Translations under genes and position numbers: made by a program
Shown here: positions 16,588-24,509 of the stretch, piece after piece
Layout: each line of letters opens with the position of its first letter
Position numbering within the stretch: the stretch's first letter is position 1
Notes under the pieces: generated by a model
Told to the model about the DNA's origin: nothing
What the model saw: only the letters and a program-made list of their open reading frames with translations
Database searches by the model: none
Assembly: GCF_000023705.1 (NCBI RefSeq)
Contig: NC_012968.1
Span: 2,046,001 to 2,110,000, forward strand
Length of the DNA: 64,000 nucleotides
Source of the DNA: Methylotenera mobilis JLW8
GTDB taxonomy: Bacteria > Pseudomonadota > Gammaproteobacteria > Burkholderiales > Methylophilaceae
Reading direction: 5' to 3'

Positions 16588-17928
16588 TTATTCGCACGCC
16601 ACTGTCATGTGCTCAATCAGGATAGAGCCGACTTGCTTAGAGCCTTGCACTAGCACATCATTGCCAACGGCTACTATCATTTTCAACATATCAGCCATAT
16701 TGCTCGCAATGGTGATTTCCTCTACCGGATGCACAATCACACCATTTTCTACCCAATAACCTGCAGCACCGCGTGAATAATCACCGGTCACCATATTCAT
16801 ACCATGCCCGAGCAGCTCGGTCACCACTAATCCGGTGCCCATTTCTTTGAGCAAACCAGCAAAATCCAATGCGCCAGACTGCACGATTAAATTATGGTTA
16901 CCGCCAGCATTACCTGTGGTTTTCAACCCCAGCTTCCTAGCTGAGTAGCTGGAAAGCACATAGCCTTGCAACACGCCATCTTTAACAAGTTGGCGCGCGT
17001 TGGTGGCAACACCTTCATTATCAAATGGGCTGCTGGCTAGTCCTTTTTTCACAAAAGGGTCTTCATAGATATTTAACAGCGGCGAGGCAATTTGCTGACC
17101 TAAACTATCCAGCAAGAATGATGACTTACGGTATAAATTACCGCCAGAAATAGCGCTGATTAACGTAGAAATGAGGCCACTGGCTAACGACGCTTCAAAC
17201 AGTACCGGTACTTGGCATGTTTTGATTTTTCTGGAATTTAAGCGCTTCACAGTGCGCTCACCTGCGATGCGGCCAATCTCCGCTGGGGATTGCAAATCTG
17301 CTGCTGTGCGTGCTGTGGCATACCAATAGTCGCGCTGCATGCTATCATCTGACTCTGCAATCACTGAGCAGCTAATTCCATGACGCGAACTTGGGTAGCC
17401 GCCGGTAAACCCATGGCTATTGCTATACGCAAAAAATCCGGTGCCAGTTGAAACGCTGGCGCCTTCTGAGTTAATGATGCGTGCATCTACCGCCAGTGCT
17501 GCTTCCTCACATTGCTGAGCCAGCAACGCAGCCTCATCAACCGTGAGTTGCCAAGGATGATGCAGGTCTAAATCTGGGATTGCCTTCGCCATCAATTCAG
17601 CGTCTGCCAGCCCGCAAAAATCATCTTTAGCGGTATATTTGGCGATATTACAAGCAGCGGCCACCGTATCTTTCAGCGCCTGTGCTGATAAATCGGAAGT
17701 ACTAGCGTGGCCTTTTTGCTTACCAAAATAAACCGTGACCGACATACCTTTATCACGGTTATACTCAATGTGCTCCACTTCCTGCATGCGCACGGAAACA
17801 TTTTGCCCGATACTTAAGCTCAACTCCGCCTCAGCCTGACTAGCGCCCAGGCTTTTAGCCACTTTCAGCACGTCTTCCGACATCTGCTTAATTTCATCTA
17901 ATGTATAACTAAACCCAGAATCTGACAT
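16588..17928 (-). CDS. pmbA: Metalloprotease PmbA/TldE subunit
   Basis: PmbA (TldE) forms a heterodimeric protease with TldD, which carries the zinc; it matures microcin-like peptides and acts on CcdA in E. coli. The protein aligns throughout with E. coli PmbA, for example STPFDxEGV-like LASSPFDNEGVATNARQL, YSARKLGLK and LKEMGTGLVVTELLG. ATG at 17928 gives 446 residues and the expected N-terminus; a GTG at 17964 would add 12 residues overlapping the promoter region. It is divergent from darP, a common pairing. TldD is not in the window. Confidence 0.94.
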   Translation of the reverse strand: MSDSGFSYTLDEIKQMSEDVLKVAKSLGASQAEAELSLSIGQNVSVRMQEVEHIEYNRDKGMSVTVYFGKQKGHASTSDLSAQALKDTVAAACNIAKYTAKDDFCGLADAELMAKAIPDLDLHHPWQLTVDEAALLAQQCEEAALAVDARIINSEGASVSTGTGFFAYSNSHGFTGGYPSSRHGISCSVIAESDDSMQRDYWYATARTAADLQSPAEIGRIAGERTVKRLNSRKIKTCQVPVLFEASLASGLISTLISAISGGNLYRKSSFLLDSLGQQIASPLLNIYEDPFVKKGLASSPFDNEGVATNARQLVKDGVLQGYVLSSYSARKLGLKTTGNAGGNHNLIVQSGALDFAGLLKEMGTGLVVTELLGHGMNMVTGDYSRGAAGYWVENGVIVHPVEEITIASNMADMLKMIVAVGNDVLVQGSKQVGSILIEHMTVACE

Positions 17929-17957
17929 AACGCTTTCTACTATAAAAAAATGTACTT

Positions 17958-17986
17958 TTATCACGCAACTGCATAACTGATATAAT
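17958..17986 (+). promoter_or_regulatory. Promoter of darP, possibly giving a leaderless mRNA
   Basis: TTATCA (17958-17963) and a consensus TATAAT (17981-17986) are 17 bases apart. The -10 ends eight bases before the darP ATG, so the predicted start is within two or three bases of the start codon. No Shine-Dalgarno would then be on the message. Confidence 0.6.
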
Positions 17987-17994
17987 ACCTCAGC

Positions 17995-18576
17995 ATGAAA
18001 CCTAAAAAGACAACTAAAGATACAGAATTAAGTAACGATGCAAATCTAGATGCAGACTTACCTACGAGTAAAACCAAATTAAAAGCGGAAGCGGATGCTC
18101 AGCAAGCGCTTGGCGTAAAACTGTCTGCGCTGTCAAAAGACAAGCTCAACAAACTTAACCTGCCAGAAGACTTACTCACAGCCGTACTTGAGACCAAGAA
18201 AATTACCGCCAATGGCGCCATTCGACGCCATCGGCAATATTTGGGTCGTCTCATGCGTGAAATTGACACCGCGCCAATTATTGAACAATTATCGCGCTGG
18301 GAAGGTAAGAACACTGCCGAAAACGCCTATTTCCACGGGCTTGAACGCTGGCGTGACAGGATGATTAACGACCCCAATGCATTATCTGAGTTCATAGCGC
18401 TACATCCGTCTACGGATAGCCAGCAACTGCGCACTTTGATACGTAATGCGCAAAAAGAACATTTAGCCAACAAACCGCCAAAAAGCAGTAGAGAGATTTT
18501 TAAACTACTGCGTGAAATCACCAGCAGCGGAACCTCTGCTGCTACAGAAGAGTCAGACCTTCCAGAAGAAGAGTAA
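17995..18576 (+). CDS. darP: Ribosome-associated protein DarP (YjgA, DUF615)
   Basis: DarP/YjgA binds pre-50S particles and assists late 50S assembly. The family core is visible as IRRHRQYLGRLMREID (near 77-92) and the later LERWRDRMI. Length 193 is slightly long because of an acidic, lysine-rich N-terminal extension of about 25 residues and an acidic tail ending DLPEEE. It is divergent from pmbA, as in many proteobacteria. Confidence 0.93.
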   Translation: MKPKKTTKDTELSNDANLDADLPTSKTKLKAEADAQQALGVKLSALSKDKLNKLNLPEDLLTAVLETKKITANGAIRRHRQYLGRLMREIDTAPIIEQLSRWEGKNTAENAYFHGLERWRDRMINDPNALSEFIALHPSTDSQQLRTLIRNAQKEHLANKPPKSSREIFKLLREITSSGTSAATEESDLPEEE

Positions 18577-18695
18577 ACCTTCTGCACTCAGTGCCTGTAT
18601 TAACGCCATATCCGGCAGTCTTCAGCACTAAAACCAATCGCATCCGAGGCTGACACACCGGCCTCGGCTTGCCCCAAATTAAGGCCGCAAAAATA

Positions 18696-18926
18696 ATGAC
18701 GATAAATTTCGATTCTGTACTTGATGTACGCCATGAAGATAGCCCAATTCCAACCATTCGTACCAAAGAAGCACTGGACACCCTAGCGCCAGGCAGTGTT
18801 TTGAAAGTCATTACCAGCCAAGAAAGTACGGTTAAAAATATACGCACCTTGGTTACCAACAATCCATTTACCTTAGTGCAAGAGCAAAAGACTGCCGAAG
18901 AGTTTATCTTTTTTATTCAAAAATAA
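18696..18926 (+). CDS. TusA-like protein lacking the active cysteine
   Basis: A 76-residue protein with the fold pattern of TusA/SirA sulfurtransferases: an N-terminal strand, LDVRHEDSPIPTIRTKEAL where TusA has LDxxGxxCPxP, then APGSVLKVITSQES. The invariant sulfur-carrying Cys of CPxP is Ser (S16 in SPIP) and the protein has no cysteine at all, so it cannot carry a persulfide in the known way. ATG 18696 is chosen because AAGG lies 11 bases upstream; a TTG at 18669 would add nine residues. It lies between darP and the minus-strand PDZ gene. Confidence 0.75.
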   Translation: MTINFDSVLDVRHEDSPIPTIRTKEALDTLAPGSVLKVITSQESTVKNIRTLVTNNPFTLVQEQKTAEEFIFFIQK

Positions 18927-19052
18927 CTGCAAGAAAACTGGCTGTTAATCAGCCAGTCGCCGCGCCAGCTAAAATCTCCGAAAATTTCGCCCCCACATAT
19001 TCACTTGGCAGTAAGGTAGCGTGCGGCAACGCAGCAAACCAACTAAACCAGC

Positions 19053-19835
19053 CTATTTGCGCGCGTTTAACTGTACCATCTGCGTCATAACGGCATCTTC
19101 GCGCTGCAATTCTACCGCGACCTTTTGCCCGGCGTAACGCTTTACCGCTGCAAATAAATCATCCGCTGTATTCAATGTCACGTCACCTAACTTCAAGAGC
19201 GTGTCTGCTCGCAGTAAGCCGGTATTATTCGCTGGCGATGCTTTAATCACGGCAATCACTTTCAAGCCAGGCAGCTCCTTTGGAGCAGCCTCACTGGCAC
19301 TTTCTTGTTTTAGCTTAATCACGTGCACACCAAACAAAGGCATAGGCAACTTTGCCCAATAGCTCGCATGATACTGGTATTGCGTAGGCCCTTCTTCCAA
19401 ATCATTCGGGTCAATCTCTGCGCCTTTTTTTGCAGCTTCTTTGATTAACTGTAACTTTGAGCTAGCCGTTTGAGCTGACTCATATTTCTGATACACCATC
19501 ACGATATCGGCCTTAAGCGACTTTGCATGCTGCAACGCTAACCCGGAAGAAACCTCTCGCCCAGAGAAACCAGAGGTACCCATCAAATCATAACCATCCT
19601 CCAGCATGGTAATGTTGTCCTCATTTTTATGATTGCCAACAAACATCTTGGTATCTGGTACTGTTTGCAGTGAGTGCAAGTCACCGGCACTCTGTTTTTT
19701 ATAATTCTGTGCATAGGGGTTGAGGTCGGCCGCATAAAGCTGGTGGGCGAACAGCACCAACCCTATACTTGCCAGTGAAAACAGCATGTATTTTATTAAA
19801 CTGATAGATGAATTATTGCTGCGAATAGCTGGCAT
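19053..19835 (-). CDS. Secreted PDZ-domain protein without protease domain
   Basis: A 260-residue protein with an N-terminal signal peptide (hydrophobic about 14-30, likely cut after LYA near 35). The C-terminal part, about 185-258, reads as a PDZ domain (GLKVIAVIKASPANNTGLLRADTLLKLGD). The middle holds no trypsin-like catalytic triad, so it is not a DegP-type protease. It should be periplasmic and may bind C-termini of partner proteins. It is transcribed away from mog. Function unknown. Confidence 0.75.
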   Translation of the reverse strand: MPAIRSNNSSISLIKYMLFSLASIGLVLFAHQLYAADLNPYAQNYKKQSAGDLHSLQTVPDTKMFVGNHKNEDNITMLEDGYDLMGTSGFSGREVSSGLALQHAKSLKADIVMVYQKYESAQTASSKLQLIKEAAKKGAEIDPNDLEEGPTQYQYHASYWAKLPMPLFGVHVIKLKQESASEAAPKELPGLKVIAVIKASPANNTGLLRADTLLKLGDVTLNTADDLFAAVKRYAGQKVAVELQREDAVMTQMVQLNARK

Positions 19836-19898
19836 AAAATATCCTTTGCGCGCGGTAATGGTATGATTTAGTCTTGCTTAAGTACTAGTGACTCAGAA

Positions 19899-20498
19899 AT
19901 GACCAAAGAATTCATTAAAATCGGATTAGTTTCAATTAGCGACCGTGCAAGCAGCGGTGAGTATGAAGACAAAGGCATTCCTAGCCTGCGTGCATGGCTA
20001 ACGCAAACCCTGACCTCACCCTTTAGTCTGGAAGCGCGCTTGATTCCGGATGAACAAGACGAAATTGAATCTACCCTGATTGATCTCGTTGATTTTCAAG
20101 GCTGCCATCTGATCTTGACCACTGGCGGCACTGGCCCATCTTTACGGGATGTAACACCAGAGGCGACCCTAGCAGTTGCCGATAGGGAAATGCCAGGCTT
20201 TGGTGAGCAAATGCGCCAGATTAGCCTCAATTTTGTTCCTACTGCTATTCTATCCAGACAAGTTGCAGTCACACGTAAGCAATGCCTCATTATCAATTTA
20301 CCAGGTCAACCCAAAGCAATAGCGCAGACTCTGGAAGGCCTAAAAGATGAAGCGGGAAACACGCTGGTGCATGGCATTTTTGCTGCGGTGCCATACTGTA
20401 TAGACCTGCTTGCCACGCCAGAAAGCCCCATGCCGAGAATCGAAACCAATGAAGCGATTGTTAAAGCATTCAGACCAAAATCTGCACCTGCAGCCTAA
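19899..20498 (+). CDS. mog: Molybdopterin adenylyltransferase
   Basis: Adenylates molybdopterin before molybdenum insertion. The MogA/MoaB fold signature TTGGTGPSLRDVTPEA (74-89) and the later LIINLPGQPKAI are clear. The length, 199 residues, and the KIGLVSISDRASSGEYEDKG N-terminus favour MogA over MoaB. Twelve bases separate it from thiL, so co-transcription is likely. Confidence 0.93.
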   Translation: MTKEFIKIGLVSISDRASSGEYEDKGIPSLRAWLTQTLTSPFSLEARLIPDEQDEIESTLIDLVDFQGCHLILTTGGTGPSLRDVTPEATLAVADREMPGFGEQMRQISLNFVPTAILSRQVAVTRKQCLIINLPGQPKAIAQTLEGLKDEAGNTLVHGIFAAVPYCIDLLATPESPMPRIETNEAIVKAFRPKSAPAA

Positions 20499-20509
20499 TT
20501 GATTAGCAC

Positions 20510-21460
20510 ATGTCTGAGTTTAATTTAATTGCCAAATATTTTACCCGCCCTAGCCAACATGCTGACTTAGGGGTGGGCGATGATGCAGCCTTGCTGCGTG
20601 TGAGGTCAGGGCAACAATTAGCAATTTCGACCGACATGCTGGTAGCAGGCACTCACTTCTTTCATGATGCTGCACCCTATAGCATAGGCTGGAAATCCCT
20701 AGCCGTGAACGTATCAGACATGGCAGCGATGGGTGCGAACCCCAGATGGGCAACCCTCGCAATTGCTTTACCTGAAGTAAACGAGCCTTGGCTGGCTGAG
20801 TTCTCCAAAGGCTTCTTTGCATGCGCAGATGCATTCAACGTAGAATTGATTGGCGGCGACACCACCAGAGGCCCACTCACCCTTAGCGTGCAAATCATGG
20901 GTGAAGTACCATTGGGTCTAGCCATTCAGCGTAGTGGCGCAAAAGCCGGCGATGATATTTGGGTGTCAGGGACGATAGGCAGCGCCGCACTTGGTCTGGC
21001 CCACCTGCAAGGTAAAGTTGCCCTTGCCGAACCAACCACAACACACTGCCTGACCGCGTTAACGATGCCGACACCTCGTGTGGCACTAGGCTTGGCACTG
21101 CGCGGTATCGCCAATAGCTGCATTGATATTTCCGATGGCTTAACGGCAGACCTCAGTCACATCCTAAAAGCCTCAAATCTAGGTGCAGAGCTTGCACTAG
21201 AAAATATCCACTGTGACGATTATTTACGTAGCCACTTAAATGACCGCGCTATTCAGCAATGCATACTGGCCGGGGGCGACGATTATGAACTGCTGTTCAC
21301 TGCGCCTAAATCGCAGCGTCAGCACATTCAGCAACTAAGTCAGCAGTTACAGTTATCTCTCAGCTTAATTGGTGAAACTACCGCACAATCCACTTTGGTG
21401 GTTAAGCACCATCAACAAACGGTAGACCTCTCCAGCAAAGGGTTTGATCATTTTGGCTAA
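20510..21460 (+). CDS. thiL: Thiamine-monophosphate kinase
   Basis: Phosphorylates thiamine monophosphate to the pyrophosphate cofactor. The AIR-synthase-like fold starts with LGVGDDAALL (metal-binding aspartates near 24-25), followed by STDMLVAGTHF, VNVSDMAAMGA and the central ISDGLTADL. Length 316 is standard. Its last 17 bases overlap the non-ATG start of pgpA. Confidence 0.96.
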   Translation: MSEFNLIAKYFTRPSQHADLGVGDDAALLRVRSGQQLAISTDMLVAGTHFFHDAAPYSIGWKSLAVNVSDMAAMGANPRWATLAIALPEVNEPWLAEFSKGFFACADAFNVELIGGDTTRGPLTLSVQIMGEVPLGLAIQRSGAKAGDDIWVSGTIGSAALGLAHLQGKVALAEPTTTHCLTALTMPTPRVALGLALRGIANSCIDISDGLTADLSHILKASNLGAELALENIHCDDYLRSHLNDRAIQQCILAGGDDYELLFTAPKSQRQHIQQLSQQLQLSLSLIGETTAQSTLVVKHHQQTVDLSSKGFDHFG

Positions 21461-21944
21461 CACGCATCCCACCTGTAAATTATTATTCTCACACCCAGCG
21501 CATTTTTTAGCGCTGGGCGCGGGTAGTGGATTGGCTAAAAAAGCCCCTGGCACCTTTGGTACAGCCGTGGGACTACCACTATTCTGGCTCATCCACGCCC
21601 ACACACTCACCACACAACTAGCCATCATTGGCCTGCTGTTTTTGGCTGGTATTTACTTCTGCGATAAGACTGGCAAAGCGCTAGGGGTATCCGACCATGG
21701 CAGTATTGTCTGGGATGAAATCGTCGCCATAATGTTAGTGCTCACTTTCACCAGCTACCAATGGCAATGGTGGTTAGCCGCATTCTTACTATTCCGGCTA
21801 TTTGATATCTGGAAACCATTCCCCATCCGCCAATGCGATGCCAAAGTGAAAGGCGGCTTAGGCGTAATGTTAGATGATCTGCTAGCAGCGATTTACGCCA
21901 TATTTAGTCTAAAGGCTTTAGCATGGATCATCACGCAAGTTTAG
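21444..21944 (+). CDS. pgpA: Phosphatidylglycerophosphatase A
   Basis: Inner-membrane phosphatase that converts phosphatidylglycerophosphate to phosphatidylglycerol. KKAPGTFGT, SDHGSIVWDE (metal-binding region), FRLFDIWKPFPI and GGLGVMLDD match E. coli PgpA. Several hydrophobic segments are present. There is no in-frame ATG at the expected place; TTG at 21444 or TTG at 21453 is the start, inside thiL. It overlaps pncC by 22 bases. thiL-pgpA-pncC is a conserved string. Confidence 0.94.
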   Translation: MIILANTHPTCKLLFSHPAHFLALGAGSGLAKKAPGTFGTAVGLPLFWLIHAHTLTTQLAIIGLLFLAGIYFCDKTGKALGVSDHGSIVWDEIVAIMLVLTFTSYQWQWWLAAFLLFRLFDIWKPFPIRQCDAKVKGGLGVMLDDLLAAIYAIFSLKALAWIITQV

Positions 21945-22405
21945 CAAGCACGCTCGGCCTAGCACTCAAGCAACGCGGTTATATGCTCACATTGGCAGAG
22001 TCATGCACCGGCGGCATGGCGGCACAAGCCATTACCAGCGTAGCCGGTAGCTCAGATTGGTTTGATCGTGGATTTGTGACTTACAGCAATGCCGCTAAAA
22101 TTGAAATGCTTAACGTCTCTGCCGCCACCTTAGAAACCTATGGCGCAGTAAGCGAACAGACTGCAGCCGAAATGGCAATTGGCGCGTTGAAAAATAGCCA
22201 CGCACAGATAGCCGGTAGCATCACTGGCATTGCCGGCCCTAGTGGCGGTAGCGCAGAGAAACCCGTAGGCACAGTATGCTTCGCATGGCTAAGCACAAAC
22301 CTACCCATGTCCACATGCACCCAAGTATTCACCGGCGATCGTACGGCAATCAGACAACAGGCTACGTCTTTTCTGTTAAAGGCACTTGCTGAACAGCTAG
22401 CCTGA
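21923..22405 (+). CDS. pncC: Nicotinamide-nucleotide amidohydrolase (CinA C-terminal family)
   Basis: Hydrolyses NMN to nicotinate mononucleotide in pyridine nucleotide recycling. It is the stand-alone C-terminal CinA domain, 160 residues. AESCTGG (25-31) contains the catalytic Ser27; VAGSSDWFDRGFVTYSNAAK and TGIAGPSGG are the other signatures. It starts within the end of pgpA. Confidence 0.93.
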   Translation: MDHHASLASTLGLALKQRGYMLTLAESCTGGMAAQAITSVAGSSDWFDRGFVTYSNAAKIEMLNVSAATLETYGAVSEQTAAEMAIGALKNSHAQIAGSITGIAGPSGGSAEKPVGTVCFAWLSTNLPMSTCTQVFTGDRTAIRQQATSFLLKALAEQLA

Positions 22406-22485
22406 TTGAGCGGCTAATTTAGCTTACCCAACTTTAAGCGAGGCTAACTTTAGGCTGGGCTGATTTCGGCTCGCCTAACAGAGGA

Positions 22486-22806
22486 CTATCTGCGATAACC
22501 ACCGTGGCGACCATCTCCATGATGGTGGTGACGCCCAGAGTAATAGTTTCCATAGAAACCGTAACCGCCACGATACACAGTTGCAGGGTAATAATATTGG
22601 TAGGCATATGGTGCTGTATCGTAATAAACGCTATAGCCAGGATAATAAGCCACTGGCGGAGCTACATACTGCACCGCGGCTGGATAAGCATAATAGCCAG
22701 GGCCACCAATATTAAGTGCGAAACTTACAGAATCCCGCGCTTGTGCACTAGATAAAGTGGCAGCGCCTAGCGCCAATACCACCAATAGTGAACGAAGTAC
22801 TTTCAT
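22486..22806 (-). CDS. Small secreted Tyr/Gly-rich protein with His-rich tail
   Basis: ATG at 22806 follows a strong AAGGAG, giving 106 residues. Residues 1-23 are a signal peptide ending AQA. The mature part is rich in Tyr, Pro and Gly with repeated YY/YPxxYxYY stretches, and ends with a GRHHHHGDGRHGG metal-binding-like tail. I do not recognise a family; low-complexity secreted proteins like this are often annotated as hypothetical. It faces pncC and is divergent from recA. Confidence 0.7.
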   Translation of the reverse strand: MKVLRSLLVVLALGAATLSSAQARDSVSFALNIGGPGYYAYPAAVQYVAPPVAYYPGYSVYYDTAPYAYQYYYPATVYRGGYGFYGNYYSGRHHHHGDGRHGGYRR

Positions 22807-23009
22807 TGTTGCTCTCCTTAACATTACACAACTACGCTTGTACTTAACGAATCGCAACCAATCCCGTTGACTTCAAACACAAGATTATTATTTTCAGCAT
22901 GGTTGCCATAAATACCCGTGCTTAAACGCCTATGAGACTTACGCTAAACTGTAAAATATGGAATAATTGAAAGCTAATTTAAGCACTTCAAAATAAAGGT
23001 AAAAACCCA

Positions 23010-24038
23010 ATGGATGACAATAAAGCCAAAGCCCTCTCTGCCGCACTTTCACAAATTGAAAAACAATTTGGCAAAGGGTCTATCATGCGCATGGGTGACA
23101 GTGATATCGGCGAAGATATTCAAGCCGTTTCCACTGGTTCACTAGGTCTTGATATTGCTTTAGGCATCGGCGGTTTACCGCGTGGCCGTATCATCGAAAT
23201 CTACGGTCCAGAATCTTCAGGTAAAACCACACTGACACTGTCTGTCATTGCAGAAATGCAAAAACTAGGTGGCGTAGCGGCGTTTATTGATGCAGAACAT
23301 GCACTAGACCCACAATACGCAGCTAAATTAGGCGTAAACGTGCCTGATTTATTAATTTCACAGCCAGACACCGGCGAACAAGCACTTGAAATTGCCGACA
23401 TGTTGGTACGCTCAGGTTCTGTAGATATCGTAGTGGTTGACTCGGTGGCAGCACTAACCCCACGTGCAGAGATTGAAGGCGAAATGGGCGACTCACACAT
23501 GGGCTTGCAAGCTCGCCTCATGAGCCAAGCGTTACGTAAGCTAACCGGCAACATCAAACGTACCAATACTTTGGTGATTTTCATCAACCAGATCCGTATG
23601 AAAATCGGCGTGATGTTCGGTAACCCAGAAACCACCACCGGTGGTAACGCGCTTAAATTCTACGCTTCTGTACGTTTAGATATTCGCCGTACTGGCGCAA
23701 TCAAAAAAGGTGATGAAATCACTGGCTCAGAAACACGCGTAAAAGTGATTAAAAACAAAGTAGCGCCTCCGTTCAAACAAGCTGAGTTCGACATCATGTA
23801 CGGCGAAGGCATCTCACGATTTGGCGAAATCATCGAACTCGGCGCCAATATCAAACTGATTGAAAAAGCAGGTGCTTGGTATAGCTATAACGGCGAGAAA
23901 ATTGGCCAAGGTAAAGAAAATGCAAAAGAGTTCTTGCGCGAGCATCCGGAAATTGCAGCCGAGCTTGAAGCTAAAATCCGTGCCAATGCCAAGTCTCTAA
24001 ACGAAGGAATGGCTGCACCGCGCGGTGAGGATGACTAA
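23010..24038 (+). CDS. recA: Recombinase RecA
   Basis: Central strand-exchange protein and LexA coprotease. Walker A is GPESSGKTT (66-74); the MAW region, the L1/L2 loop blocks and [21 protein letters not shown] are conserved. Length 342 is typical, with an acidic end (RGEDD). The 200-base leader has no CTG-N10-CAG SOS box that I can find. recX overlaps its last eight bases. Confidence 0.99.
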   Translation: MDDNKAKALSAALSQIEKQFGKGSIMRMGDSDIGEDIQAVSTGSLGLDIALGIGGLPRGRIIEIYGPESSGKTTLTLSVIAEMQKLGGVAAFIDAEHALDPQYAAKLGVNVPDLLISQPDTGEQALEIADMLVRSGSVDIVVVDSVAALTPRAEIEGEMGDSHMGLQARLMSQALRKLTGNIKRTNTLVIFINQIRMKIGVMFGNPETTTGGNALKFYASVRLDIRRTGAIKKGDEITGSETRVKVIKNKVAPPFKQAEFDIMYGEGISRFGEIIELGANIKLIEKAGAWYSYNGEKIGQGKENAKEFLREHPEIAAELEAKIRANAKSLNEGMAAPRGEDD

Positions 24039-24486
24039 AGAGCTTGCCGCTAAGTCACTGCGGCAGCGCGCTTTAGACTATTTAGCCAAGCGCGAGTACT
24101 CATATACCGAGCTTGGCAAAAAATTAAAAGCTTACGCAGATGAGAATGATGACATTGCGGCACTGCTGGATGACTTTAAAGCAAGAGGTTGGCTTTCTGA
24201 CCAGCGGTTTACTGAGCAAATTGTTCACGCGAGAAAAGCCAAGTTTGGCACAGCCAAGATAGCGCATGAGTTACGTGAAAAAGGTATTTCAGACCAATTA
24301 ATTACGGATGCGGTAGCAACATTAAAAGCAACAGAGTTAGATAACGCCACAGAAGTGTGGCGTAAGAAATTCAAGGCCTATCCACAAAATCGCGAAGAGT
24401 GGGCAAAGCAGGCGAGGTTTTTACAAAGCCGTGGCTTTGGCTTTGAATTGATAAAAAAAATACTAACCGTTAATGATAACGATTAA
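24031..24486 (+). CDS. recX: Regulatory protein RecX
   Basis: RecX binds along RecA filaments and limits their activity. The three-helix repeats are seen as [40 protein letters not shown] and [21 protein letters not shown] 24031 lies within the recA end (ATGACTAA); an in-frame GTG at 24025 is an alternative. The 151-residue length fits. Confidence 0.93.
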   Translation: MTKELAAKSLRQRALDYLAKREYSYTELGKKLKAYADENDDIAALLDDFKARGWLSDQRFTEQIVHARKAKFGTAKIAHELREKGISDQLITDAVATLKATELDNATEVWRKKFKAYPQNREEWAKQARFLQSRGFGFELIKKILTVNDND

Positions 24487-24509
24487 ACCAGCAATTAAAA
24501 CTAAACTTT

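Noticed and set aside
22810-23009. SOS (LexA) box upstream of recA
   Set aside because: No CTG-N10-CAG is present; the nearest, CTGTAAAATATGG, lacks the second half. A different LexA motif cannot be excluded, but none is supported.
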